From: Leifsonia sp. ZF2019
GTDB taxonomy: Bacteria > Actinomycetota > Actinomycetes > Actinomycetales > Microbacteriaceae
NCBI RefSeq assembly: GCF_019924635.1
Contig: NZ_CP065037.1
Span: 3,162,001-3,226,000 of the forward strand
Length of the DNA: 64,000 nt
Reading direction: 5' to 3'
Shown here: positions 27,464 to 38,016 of the stretch, in pieces
Position numbering within the stretch: the stretch's first letter is position 1
Layout: each line of letters opens with the position of its first letter
Translations under genes and position numbers: made by a program
The notes under the pieces: generated by a model
Told to the model about the DNA's origin: nothing
Database searches by the model: none
What the model saw: the letters and a program-made list of their open reading frames with translations, nothing else

Positions 27464-28425
27464 GACTCGTCCTCCTTGATCAGCGAGCGGACGTAGAACC
27501 AGCTCAGGGCGACGGTCAGGATGAGCACGAACACCGAGACGGCGCTCGCCATCGCGAAGTCGCTCGACCCGACGCCGAGCTGGTAGATGTAGGTGCCGAG
27601 CAGGTTGGTCTCGCTCGCGATGGAGCCCTTGTCCTGCAGCAGCTTGATCTGGGTGAAGACGCGCAGATCCCAGATGATCTGGAGCAGCAGCACGATGCCG
27701 AGCACCGGGCGGATCATCGGCAGGATGATGTAGCGCAGGCGCTGGAAGCCCTTCGCGCCGTCCATCTGGGCGGCCTCGAGCACCTCGCTCGAGACCTGAG
27801 TGAGTCCGGCGTAGACCGAGAAGGCGACGAACGGGACGCTCATCCACACCACGATGACCATCGCGACGAAGAAGAACGAGAGCGGGTTCTGCAGCCAGTT
27901 GTGGCCCTGGAAGTCCAGGCCCCACGAGCTGAGGACGGTGTTGATGAGGCCGCGACGCCAGTCGAACAGCCAGTTCCAGACGGTCATCGCGGCCACGACG
28001 GGCATCGCCCAGGCCAGCAGCAGCGCGATCTGGAGGATGACGCGGACGACCGCGTGCACGCCGGTCATGATCAGGGCAAGGCCGACCCCGATCACCACGG
28101 TGACCGCGGCGGTGACCAGGCAGAACGCGATCGACCGGGCGACCACGATCCACATGTACGGATCGGAGAACAGGGTCACGTAGTTGTCGAACCACACGAA
28201 CGGCGCGGGCTGACCGAACTGCTGCGCGAGGCCGAAGTGCTGCATCGAGGTGATGAGCTGCCACACGATCGGGTAGCCGAGGGCGAGCAGCAGGATGGCG
28301 ATGGCGGGCAGGATCAGCACGTACGGGGCGAGCTGCCGCTTGCGGGGGCGGGCGGCCGGCTTCGGCGAGTGCGCCGGGCGGGCCGGACGGCCGGTCGCCG
28401 CAGGGGCCTCCTGAGTGGTGGTCAC
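27460..28425 (-). CDS. Carbohydrate ABC transporter permease (MalF type)
   Basis: A 321-residue permease with a charged N-terminal tail (PKPAARPRKRQ), a first helix LAPYVLILPAIAILLLALGYPIVWQLITS, and an EAA loop LEAAQMDGAKGFQRLRYIILPMIRPV. Six or so membrane helices are visible. AGGAGG precedes GTG 28425. It sits 105 bp after the binding-protein gene, with an intercistronic hairpin in the gap, and overlaps the MalG-type gene by 4 bp. The predicted role is the second subunit of the same CUT1 importer. Confidence 0.9.
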   Translation of the reverse strand: MTTTQEAPAATGRPARPAHSPKPAARPRKRQLAPYVLILPAIAILLLALGYPIVWQLITSMQHFGLAQQFGQPAPFVWFDNYVTLFSDPYMWIVVARSIAFCLVTAAVTVVIGVGLALIMTGVHAVVRVILQIALLLAWAMPVVAAMTVWNWLFDWRRGLINTVLSSWGLDFQGHNWLQNPLSFFFVAMVIVVWMSVPFVAFSVYAGLTQVSSEVLEAAQMDGAKGFQRLRYIILPMIRPVLGIVLLLQIIWDLRVFTQIKLLQDKGSIASETNLLGTYIYQLGVGSSDFAMASAVSVFVLILTVALSWFYVRSLIKEDES

Positions 28426-28459
28426 GTCGGTCCTCCTTCCGAGAATTCTGGGGGCAGGA

Positions 28460-28494
28460 GCGAGGGCGCGGAAGAGGCTCTTCCGCGCCCTCGC
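28460..28494 (-). terminator. Intercistronic hairpin between binding-protein and permease genes
   Basis: A 15-bp perfect stem, arms GCGAGGGCGCGGAAG (28460-28474) and CTTCCGCGCCCTCGC (28480-28494) with a 5-nt loop, lies 36 bp after the binding-protein stop. In sugar ABC operons such hairpins often stabilise or partly terminate the transcript so that binding protein exceeds permease. That role is inferred. Confidence 0.65.
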
Positions 28495-28530
28495 CCTCCG
28501 GGTGTCGCTACATGGTGCGAGAGCGGACGA

Positions 28531-29880
28531 TCAGCCGTTCTTCTCGTTGAGGAGAGCGTCGATCTTGGTGTCGTACTCCTGCGCCAGAGCCTTCAGATCG
28601 GACGCGTCGCGGATCTTGGAGAAGAACTCCTCCATCACGTTGGCCGCTTCGACCTTGGCCCAGCCCGGCGCCGCCGGGGTGAGCTTGGAGTTGGACGCGG
28701 ACGCGATCAGCGCCTTCGCGAACTGGTCGTCGCCGAGCGAGGAGGTGTACTCCGAGTTCGCCGGGCCGAGGCCGTTCTTGCCGAGCATCTCCTGGTACTC
28801 CTTCGAGAAGATGATCTTGAGGAGCGTCTTGGACAGGCCCGGGTTCTTCGTCTTGGCCGAGATGCCGATGTTCGAGCCGCCCGCGAAGACCGGGGCGGGC
28901 TTGCCGTCGTTGCCCGGCAGGACGTAGGTGCCGAAGGTGTCGTCGTTCCAGGTGCGGACGGCCTTGCCGTCCTTCTGAGAGAGGTCGCCGATCGACCAGT
29001 GGGCCCATCCCGGCGCCATGATGGTCGCCGCGGCGAGCGACGTGTCGCCCGTCTTGTTGCCGTCCGCGTCGACCGTCTGGTCGCTGTCGTTGAGGTAGAT
29101 GTACTGGTTCGAGTCCTTGGCATCGTTCGGCGCCTTGGACGCGTTCTTGTAGAGGTCCTGGAGCTGCTGCAGTCCCGTGAGGGAGTCGGCGGAGTCGAGG
29201 GTGGCCACCCACTTGTCGCCGTCCTTCTTGGCGATGTCCCCGCCGTTGGCGAAGATCCAGGAGATGCCGTCGCGCCAGTCCTGACCGCCGAGGAAGAAGC
29301 CGGAGACGTTCGGGATCCCCTTCGGGTTCTTCGCCGTGATGTCGGCGACCGTGGTGTTGAACTGGTCCAGCGTGGTCGGAACGGTGGCGCCCGCCGCCGC
29401 GTAGACGTCCTTGCGGTAGAACATGTAGCGCGAACCGAAGTAGTACGGCAGCGTGTAGTTCTTGCCGTCGACCTTTCCGGCGTCGACGAAGGACTGCAGC
29501 AGGTTGTCGCCGCCGAGGTCCTTGTACATGTCGGAGATGTCGAGGAACGCGCCCACATTGGTGAACGTCGGCGACTGGGTGTTGCCCATCTCGGTGACGT
29601 CCGGCGTGTTGTTGGCGTCGGGGAGGGCCGTGGTGAGCTTGGTGACGATGTCGCCCCAGTCCTGCTGCTCGATCTTGAGGGTCGCCCCGGTCTCCTTGTT
29701 GAACTCCGTCTTCAGGTAGTTCCGCAGCTCATCCGGGGTGTCGGAGCCGACGAGCCACAGGGTGACCGTCTTGCCCTTCCCGTCGGTGCTGGGAGCGGAC
29801 GATCCGCCGGAGGCGCATCCCGCGAGCACGAGAGCGGAAGCCGTAGCCACTGCGGCGAGGCCGACGAGCTTTCTCTTCAT
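28531..29880 (-). CDS. Extracellular solute-binding lipoprotein of a carbohydrate ABC transporter
   Basis: A 449-residue family 1 solute-binding protein. The lipoprotein signal MKRKLVGLAAVATASALVLA ends at a lipobox with Cys22, followed by a Gly/Ser linker. KTVTLWLVGSDTPDELRNYL and NTPDVTEMGNTQ are typical of CUT1 binding proteins, as is a Trp- and Tyr-rich binding cleft. GAAAGGAAC precedes ATG 29880. It is followed by two permease genes and preceded by a ROK repressor gene. The ligand is probably GlcNAc, chitobiose or a longer chito-oligosaccharide, by operon context. Confidence 0.92.
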   Translation of the reverse strand: MKRKLVGLAAVATASALVLAGCASGGSSAPSTDGKGKTVTLWLVGSDTPDELRNYLKTEFNKETGATLKIEQQDWGDIVTKLTTALPDANNTPDVTEMGNTQSPTFTNVGAFLDISDMYKDLGGDNLLQSFVDAGKVDGKNYTLPYYFGSRYMFYRKDVYAAAGATVPTTLDQFNTTVADITAKNPKGIPNVSGFFLGGQDWRDGISWIFANGGDIAKKDGDKWVATLDSADSLTGLQQLQDLYKNASKAPNDAKDSNQYIYLNDSDQTVDADGNKTGDTSLAAATIMAPGWAHWSIGDLSQKDGKAVRTWNDDTFGTYVLPGNDGKPAPVFAGGSNIGISAKTKNPGLSKTLLKIIFSKEYQEMLGKNGLGPANSEYTSSLGDDQFAKALIASASNSKLTPAAPGWAKVEAANVMEEFFSKIRDASDLKALAQEYDTKIDALLNEKNG

Positions 29881-29975
29881 TGCTGTTCCTTTCGTAATGA
29901 TCGGGCTTTCTCTGGTGGTCGATGTGTGCGGTTGCCACACCGTGGTGCAGGGGTCGGTGGTTCCGAAGTGCTGTG

Positions 29976-31181
29976 TTACGAGACCCCGAGCCGTCCGGAG
30001 AGGACGAGTACGGCCGCGCCGCGCAGGACGATGTCCTGCCCCTGCGTGGTCATCCGGAGCGCGAGGTCGGCGTGGTTCTCGGCCATCGTCCGGCTCCGGA
30101 GCGTGTGGATGGTCGCCTCGGCGAGGGGGCCATCGAGAAGGTCGGTCGGGCCGCTGAGCACGATCTCCGACAGGTTGAGGGCGCCCACGACGGGGGCGAG
30201 GGCGATGCCGAGACGCTGCCCGGCTTCCCGGAGGGCGGGCGTGACGTCGGCGCCGGCGGCCCGCGCCTCGGCGATGCCTCGACGCAGCCGGGGCACGCTG
30301 AGCCAGTGCTCGAGCACCTGGTCGCGGTTGTAGGTCGCCTCGAGCCCGAGATCGGTGCCGACCATGACCTGCCCGATCTCGCCCGCTGCGAAGTGGCTGC
30401 CGTAGACGAGCGCGCCGGCGACGATCAGCCCGGCGCCGATGCCGTGCCCGACGCGGATGAGCATCAGGTCGCCCGCCGCTCCCCCGTAGCTGTGCTCGGC
30501 GAGCACGGCGGCGTTGGCGTCGTTGGCGACGATGACCGGCAGCCCGGTGGCGAGCTGCAGCTCGTCCTGGAGCCGCAGGCCGTGCCACCCCAGGTTGGGC
30601 GCGGTGAGGATGGTGCCGGCCAGGTCCACGACGCCGGGCGAGCCGACACCGATGCCGAGCACCGGCGCGGTCGCGAGGGCGACGAGGTCGGCGACGAGGC
30701 GGCGCACCTTGTCCGCGGCCGCCTCCCCTGTCGCGCCGTCGAGGGGGAGGTCGGCCGTGGCGAGGATGGCGCCGTCGAGGTCCATGACCGCGCCGCGGAA
30801 GCGGTCGTGGTCGCTCAGATCGACGCCGACGATCTGGTGGGCGGCGCGGTCGATGTCGAGCAGCACGGCCGGCTTTCCGGGGCGTGCCGACTCGCGCTGG
30901 CCGAGCTCGACGACCAGGCCCTCGGCGATCAGCTCGGCGACGAGGTCGGAGACCGTCACGCGGGTGAGACCGGTCTCGCGCGCGAGGTCGGCCCGGCTCT
31001 GCTCTCCCGACCGGTAGAGGGTCTGCAGGACGAGCGACCGGTTGTGGCTGCGCGCGTGCTCTGGAAGCACCTTGGCCCGGGGGCGGAGCGCCCGGCCGGG
31101 AGTGAGGCCGGCGAGACCCGCGAGCGCACTGTCGGCCGGCGCCGTGGCGGCGTCCGAACCCTGCGTCCTCGTCGTGGTCAT
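29976..31181 (-). CDS. ROK-family transcriptional repressor (NagC/Xyl repressor type)
   Basis: A 401-residue ROK protein with an N-terminal winged helix (residues ~45-100: HNRSLVLQTLYRSGEQSRADLARETGLTRVTVSDLVAELIAEGLV) and a C-terminal ROK domain (GIGVGSPGVVDLAGTIL, VIVANDANAAVLAE, RVGHGIGAGLI). The Cys-rich zinc motif of the kinases is absent here (GEIGQVMVG region). It is the first gene of the operon that continues into the binding protein 95 bp later. An inverted repeat abuts its start codon, suggesting autorepression relieved by an amino sugar or its phosphate. Confidence 0.88.
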   Translation of the reverse strand: MTTTRTQGSDAATAPADSALAGLAGLTPGRALRPRAKVLPEHARSHNRSLVLQTLYRSGEQSRADLARETGLTRVTVSDLVAELIAEGLVVELGQRESARPGKPAVLLDIDRAAHQIVGVDLSDHDRFRGAVMDLDGAILATADLPLDGATGEAAADKVRRLVADLVALATAPVLGIGVGSPGVVDLAGTILTAPNLGWHGLRLQDELQLATGLPVIVANDANAAVLAEHSYGGAAGDLMLIRVGHGIGAGLIVAGALVYGSHFAAGEIGQVMVGTDLGLEATYNRDQVLEHWLSVPRLRRGIAEARAAGADVTPALREAGQRLGIALAPVVGALNLSEIVLSGPTDLLDGPLAEATIHTLRSRTMAENHADLALRMTTQGQDIVLRGAAVLVLSGRLGVS

Positions 31182-31182
31182 G

Positions 31183-31207
31183 TTTGTTAGTAAAGCTTAC
31201 GAACAAA
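31183..31207 (-). promoter_or_regulatory. Palindromic operator at the ROK repressor start
   Basis: A 25-bp imperfect palindrome has half-sites TTTGTTAGTAA and TTACGAACAAA around a 3-bp centre, ending one base before the ATG (31181). Read on the minus strand, TACTAA lies five bases before the ATG and could be a -10 box of a leaderless transcript. The site resembles AT-rich ROK operators and is the natural target of the adjacent repressor. Confidence 0.65.
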
Positions 31208-31256
31208 AGAAACGCAAGCGTGGAGACGGGGAATCTCCGGCGGACGGAAGGCGAGG

Positions 31257-31290
31257 GGGGGTCGGCCGCCGCAGTGGACGGCCGACCCCC
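31257..31290 (-). terminator. Hairpin terminator after nrdF
   Basis: A 12-bp perfect stem GGGGGTCGGCCG (31257-31268) / CGGCCGACCCCC (31279-31290) with a 10-nt loop, 28 bp past the nrdF stop. It separates the nrd operon from the upstream region of the ROK repressor gene. Confidence 0.75.
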
Positions 31291-31318
31291 TCCGACACTC
31301 ACCGGGGGGATCGGGATG

Positions 31319-34489
<3,171 letters not shown>

Positions 34490-34502
<13 letters not shown>

Positions 34503-34900
34503 AGGGATTCCAATCCGTTCTGCACCGCGGAGACGTCCTCGGGGGTGCCGAAGAGTTCGAAGCGGTAGTGATGGGGCACGCCGCACTTCGCCGCGACGAT
34601 GTCGCCGGCGATCCCGTAGGCGGGGCCGAAGTTGGTGTTGCCGGCGCCGATCACGCCGCGCAGAAGGCTGCGGTTGCCGTCGTCGTTGAGGAAGCGGATG
34701 ACCTGCTTCGGCACCGCCGCTCGGTCCTCCCCGCCTCCGTACGTGGGCAGCACGAGCACGTACGGCTCGGTCGCCCGCAGCGCCGGCTCGTGCGCCCGCA
34801 GCGGGATGCGCGCGGCCGCGATACCGAGCTTCTGCACGAACCGATGCGTGTTCCCGGACACGGACGAGAAATAGACGAGGCGGGTCACGGCCGCGGTCAC
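34490..34900 (-). CDS. nrdI: Flavodoxin-like NrdI, class Ib RNR maintenance protein
   Basis: A 136-residue flavoprotein that supplies oxidant for assembling the NrdF manganese-tyrosyl cofactor. [18 protein letters not shown] is the FMN phosphate loop, and [20 protein letters not shown] and [20 protein letters not shown] form the flavin pocket. GTG 34900 overlaps the nrdH stop (GTGA); an internal GTG at 34888 is an alternative start. It is encoded between nrdH and nrdE, the standard class Ib order. Confidence 0.93.
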
Positions 34901-35133
34901 TTCCCGAGTTTCGTCGCGACCCGTCCGATCAGGTCGGGCCGGAACCCCGACCAGTGCTCGCCGTCGGCGACGACGACCGGCGCCTGGGCGTAGCCGAGCG
35001 CGCGCACCGCCTCGAGGGCGGCGGCATCGGTGGTGACGTCGACCACCCGGTAGTCGAGTCCCTTCCGATCGAGGGCCGTGTACGTGGCCGTGCACTGCAC
35101 GCACGCGGGCTTGCTGTAGACGACGATGCTCAT
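34897..35133 (-). CDS. nrdH: Glutaredoxin-like NrdH, electron donor for class Ib RNR
   Basis: A 78-residue thioredoxin-fold redoxin. The active site CVQC is at residues 11-14 ([11 protein letters not shown]). The C-terminal WSGFRPDLI is the NrdH hallmark. AGGAG lies 4 bp before ATG 35133. It is first in nrdHIEF, reduced by thioredoxin reductase and donating to the NrdE C-terminal cysteines. The promoter region upstream carries two NrdR-type boxes. Confidence 0.96.
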   Translation of the reverse strand: MSIVVYSKPACVQCTATYTALDRKGLDYRVVDVTTDAAALEAVRALGYAQAPVVVADGEHWSGFRPDLIGRVATKLGK

Positions 35134-35174
35134 GTCTCCTGCGCCTTTCATGTCGAGGGGATGCCGGAGCGTTA

Positions 35175-35222
35175 ACACTACATATAGTGGCGACACGACA
35201 CGCCGTACACTAGATGATGTGG
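35175..35222 (-). promoter_or_regulatory. Paired NrdR boxes upstream of nrdHIEF
   Basis: Two 16-bp boxes: ACACTACATATAGTGG (35175-35190) and ACACTAGATGATGTGG (35207-35222), 32 bp apart start to start, about three helical turns. Both match the ACACTATATATTGTGT-type NrdR consensus. NrdR is a zinc/ATP-cone repressor that senses (d)ATP; paired boxes over an nrd promoter are its standard target. The nrdR gene itself is not in the window. Confidence 0.88.
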
Positions 35223-35288
35223 TTATTTCCGGCGTTTCGGCGCGCGGAGCGCTGATGCGACCACGACGCGGCGACCGCCGAAGACGCA

Positions 35289-35324
35289 GAGAGGCCCGGC
35301 GGACCGAAGTCCGCCGGGCCTCTC
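35289..35324 (-). terminator. UUCG-loop terminator after icd
   Basis: A perfect 16-bp stem (arms 35289-35304 and 35309-35324, containing AGGCCCGGCGGAC) closed on the minus-strand transcript by a C(UUCG)G tetraloop, 18 bp past the icd stop. It is a very stable hairpin, with only a weak U-run after it. Confidence 0.85.
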
Positions 35325-35342
35325 CCGGTGCGCTGGCGAGCG

Positions 35343-36560
35343 CTACGCGCCCATGCGCGCCTGGAGGTTGTCGCTGATCGCCGCGAGGAACTCCTCCGTG
35401 GTCAGGTACGGCTGCTCCGGGCCGACCAGGAGCGCGAGGTCCTTGGTCATCTTGCCCTCCTCGACGGTCTTCACGACGACGTCCTCGACGGTGTGCGTGA
35501 AGTCGATGAGCTCCTGGTTGCCGTCGAGCTTGCCGCGGTGCGCGAGGCCGCGCGTCCAGGCGAAGATCGAGGCGATCGGGTTGGTGGAGGTCGGCTTGCC
35601 CTGCTGGTGCTGGCGGTAGTGGCGCGTCACGGTGCCGTGCGCGGCCTCCGCCTCGACGACCTTGCCGTCCGGCGTGGTCAGCACGGAGGTCATGAGTCCC
35701 AGCGAGCCGAAGCCCTGCGCGACGGTGTCGGACTGCACGTCGCCGTCGTAGTTCTTGCACGCCCAGACGTAGCCGCCCTCCCACTTGAGGCTGGAGGCGA
35801 CCATGTCGTCGATGAGGCGGTGCTCGTAGGTGAGGCCGGCCGCGTCGAACTTCGCCTTGTACTCGGTGTCGAAGACCTCCTGGAACAGGTCCTTGAAGCG
35901 GCCGTCGTAGGCCTTCAGGATCGTGTTCTTGGTCGAGAGGTACACCGGGTAGTTGCGGTCGAGCCCGTAGTTGAACGACGCGCGCGCGAAGTCGCGGATG
36001 GACTCGTCCTGGTTGTACATCGCGAGCGCGACGCCGGCGCCCGGGGCCTGGTAGACCTCGAAGCTCTGGGCCTCGCCACCGTCGTTCGGCTGGAAGCTGA
36101 GGGTCAGCGTGCCCGGGCCGTCGAAGGTGAAGTCGGTGGCGCGGTACTGGTCGCCGAACGCGTGACGGCCGATGATGATCGGCTTGTTCCAGCCGGGCAC
36201 GAGGCGGGGGATGTTCGAGATGATGATCGGCTCGCGGAAGACCACGCCGCCGAGGATGTTGCGGATGGTGCCGTTCGGGCTCCGCCACATCTTCTTGAGG
36301 CCGAACTCCTCGACGCGCGCCTCGTCGGGCGTGATCGTGGCGCACTTGACGCCGACGCCGTGCTTCTGGATGGCGTGCGCCGCGTCGATCGTGATCTGGT
36401 CGTCGGTCTCGTCGCGCTTCTGGATGCCGAGGTCGTAGTACTCGAGGTCCACGTCGAGGTACGGGTGGATGAGCGAGTCCTTGATCGCCTGCCAGATGAT
36501 GCGGGTCATCTCGTCGCCGTCGAGTTCGACGACCGTTCCTTCAACCTTGATCTTGTCCAC
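35343..36560 (-). CDS. icd: NADP-dependent isocitrate dehydrogenase (homodimeric, eukaryote-like type)
   Basis: A 405-residue enzyme oxidising isocitrate to 2-oxoglutarate. [13 protein letters not shown] opens the fold, [19 protein letters not shown] and [23 protein letters not shown] form the substrate loop with the SPNGTIRN motif, and [11 protein letters not shown] binds NADP. These features mark the dimeric type shared with eukaryotic cytosolic IDH, common in Micrococcales. GTG 36560 follows AGGAGA. A palindromic motif 59 bp upstream is shared with sucC. A UUCG terminator follows. Confidence 0.95.
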   Translation of the reverse strand: MDKIKVEGTVVELDGDEMTRIIWQAIKDSLIHPYLDVDLEYYDLGIQKRDETDDQITIDAAHAIQKHGVGVKCATITPDEARVEEFGLKKMWRSPNGTIRNILGGVVFREPIIISNIPRLVPGWNKPIIIGRHAFGDQYRATDFTFDGPGTLTLSFQPNDGGEAQSFEVYQAPGAGVALAMYNQDESIRDFARASFNYGLDRNYPVYLSTKNTILKAYDGRFKDLFQEVFDTEYKAKFDAAGLTYEHRLIDDMVASSLKWEGGYVWACKNYDGDVQSDTVAQGFGSLGLMTSVLTTPDGKVVEAEAAHGTVTRHYRQHQQGKPTSTNPIASIFAWTRGLAHRGKLDGNQELIDFTHTVEDVVVKTVEEGKMTKDLALLVGPEQPYLTTEEFLAAISDNLQARMGA

Positions 36561-36618
36561 TGGTTCTCCTGCTTCTCTGCCGTTTTCAGCCGCAGACAGC
36601 TTACCTGAGCCGCGCAAC

Positions 36619-36640
36619 TATCTTGACATCGAGACAAATT
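36619..36640 (-). promoter_or_regulatory. Palindromic motif upstream of icd, shared with sucC
   Basis: Read on the plus strand, the site contains TCTTGACATCGAGA (36621-36634), a palindrome with arms TCTTGA/TCGAGA, followed by CAAATT. The same 22-bp element (17 of 22 bases identical) lies before sucC at 57207-57228 in the same orientation relative to its gene. It is a candidate operator of a shared TCA-cycle regulator, and no such regulator is encoded nearby. Confidence 0.55.
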
Positions 36641-36706
36641 GCCGTCCGGCCTCCGGCGGCGGGACGCGACTATGCCAGTGTCGCCCGGGCACGTTACCCT
36701 TTCGTT

Positions 36707-37159
36707 ATGGCTGAGTTGAGACTGGAAGAGTTGAGCGCGCGGACCGTGGTCGCGGCGAACGCGCTCACGTTGAAGCCGGGCCAGGAGCAGTTCATCGCTC
36801 CGGTCTCCTACTCGGCCGCGGCCGCCGTCGCCGACCCCACCACCTCCTGGCAGCGCGTCGTGCTCGACGGCGACGAGGTCGTCGGCTTCATCATGGGCGA
36901 CTTCAATGCCGAGGCGGAGCACGAGGAGTTCAGGGCGATCCTCTGGCGCATCAACGTGGACGCCGACGACCAGGGCCGCGGCATCGGCACGTTCGCCGTC
37001 CGCGCCCTCGCCGACGAGGCGCGCCGCCGCGGCCACGACCGTCTCTACGTCATCTGGGAATCGGGCGAGCTCGGCCCGGAGCAGTTCTTCCTGCGCAGCG
37101 GCTTCTCCCCCGTCGGCGAGACGCAGTACGGCGAGACCATCGGTGCCCTCGACCTCTGA
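36707..37159 (+). CDS. GNAT-family N-acetyltransferase
   Basis: A 150-residue GNAT protein. The acetyl-CoA pyrophosphate loop is in VDADDQGRGIGTFAVRALADEA (Q/RxxGxG/A near residues ~90-95). EVVGFIMGDFN forms the central strand and LYVIWESGELGPEQFFLRSGFSPVGE the C-terminal half. The acceptor substrate is unknown; polyamine or spermidine-type GNATs share this size. The ATG (36707) lies shortly after a -10-like TACCCT, so the message may be leaderless. Its end overlaps the alkyltransferase-like gene by 17 bp. Confidence 0.85.
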   Translation: MAELRLEELSARTVVAANALTLKPGQEQFIAPVSYSAAAAVADPTTSWQRVVLDGDEVVGFIMGDFNAEAEHEEFRAILWRINVDADDQGRGIGTFAVRALADEARRRGHDRLYVIWESGELGPEQFFLRSGFSPVGETQYGETIGALDL

Positions 37160-37484
37160 CGGGGGCTCCGACTCGTTCGTCGAACGGGTCCTCACGGTGG
37201 TGGAGTCCATCCCGCCCGGGGAGGTCATGACCTACGGAGACGTCGCCGCGGTGCTCGGCTCGCGCGCGGCGCGCATGGTCGGCCAGATCATGGCGTATTA
37301 CGGTTCGACGGTGCCGTGGTGGCGCGTCGTCCGCGCCAGCGGGCACCCGCCGGCGGACCACGAACAGCTCGCGCTGGAGCACTACCGCGCCGAGGGGACG
37401 CCGCTGATCGGGGGCCCGCGCGCGGACGGCACGGTCACGACCTACCGGGTCGATCTGCGCGTCGCACGCCACGAGCCGCGCTAA
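37143..37484 (+). CDS. Alkyltransferase-like protein (MGMT family, Cys replaced by Trp)
   Basis: A 113-residue protein of the O6-methylguanine-DNA methyltransferase DNA-binding domain family. VESIPPGEVMTYGDVAAVLGSRAARMVGQIM contains the DNA-binding helix and arginine finger. The active-site PCHR motif is replaced by PWWR (residues 58-61), so it cannot accept the alkyl group. Such ATL proteins bind O6-alkylguanine and hand lesions to nucleotide excision repair. GTG 37143 lies inside the acetyltransferase gene; translation is probably coupled. Confidence 0.88.
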   Translation: MPSTSDGGSDSFVERVLTVVESIPPGEVMTYGDVAAVLGSRAARMVGQIMAYYGSTVPWWRVVRASGHPPADHEQLALEHYRAEGTPLIGGPRADGTVTTYRVDLRVARHEPR

Positions 37485-37569
37485 CATCATCCTTCCGGCC
37501 GATGATGCGCCCAGCTTGATGGTGTTGACTGAGTCGGATCGCATGTCATCAGAGACCCAGGAGCGTCCC

Positions 37570-37995
37570 GTGCCCCGATACCGAGCCGTCGGCCTCGCCG
37601 TGGCGGCCTCCGCCGCTGCCCTCGCCCTGTCCGGATGCTCGGTGGTCGCCGCATTCACCCCGCACGTCGATGCGCAGATCTTCGACTCCGCCAAGGAGTT
37701 CAAGGCGGCGGACACGGCTGTCTTCGGCTCGCCGAAGTTCGTCCCCGACGACGCGACGATCATCCGGGTCGACTACGACACGCAGACCGGCGCCGCGATC
37801 ATGACGTACACCTCGCCGACGCTCCTCGCCAAAGATGTGTGCAACGAGCAGACGACCGCGCCGAAGGCGGCGATCCAGGACAGCTGGTGGCCGATCGACG
37901 GCGTGCCGAAGACCGCGGCGAAGTGCCCCGGCGGCTGGTCCGCGTTCGCCATCGGTCAGCAGGTCTACGCCGCGCTGCCCGCGAAGAGCAAGTAG
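37570..37995 (+). CDS. Putative lipoprotein of unknown function
   Basis: A 141-residue protein with a lipoprotein signal: MPRYRAVGLAVAASAAALAL then the lipobox with Cys23. The mature part is about 118 residues with two Cys (DVCNEQ, AKCPGGW) that may form a disulphide and no recognisable domain. GTG 37570 is preferred to an upstream ATG (37543) because AGGAG lies 6 bp before it and the signal peptide then begins immediately. The 85 bp upstream contain a TTGACT but no well-spaced -10. It is convergent with the histidine kinase operon. Confidence 0.7.
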   Translation: MPRYRAVGLAVAASAAALALSGCSVVAAFTPHVDAQIFDSAKEFKAADTAVFGSPKFVPDDATIIRVDYDTQTGAAIMTYTSPTLLAKDVCNEQTTAPKAAIQDSWWPIDGVPKTAAKCPGGWSAFAIGQQVYAALPAKSK

Positions 37996-38016
37996 CGGGG
38001 CCACCTCCGCCTCGAG

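Noticed and set aside
26555..28264. A single long ORF appearing to fuse the two permeases
   Set aside because: The upstream part is an out-of-frame reading of the MalF-type gene; the real MalG-type gene starts at GTG 27463 with a GTGA overlap.
37143..37484. Active O6-methylguanine-DNA methyltransferase
   Set aside because: The nucleophilic Cys of PCHR is replaced by Trp (PWWR), so only an alkyltransferase-like binding role is supported.
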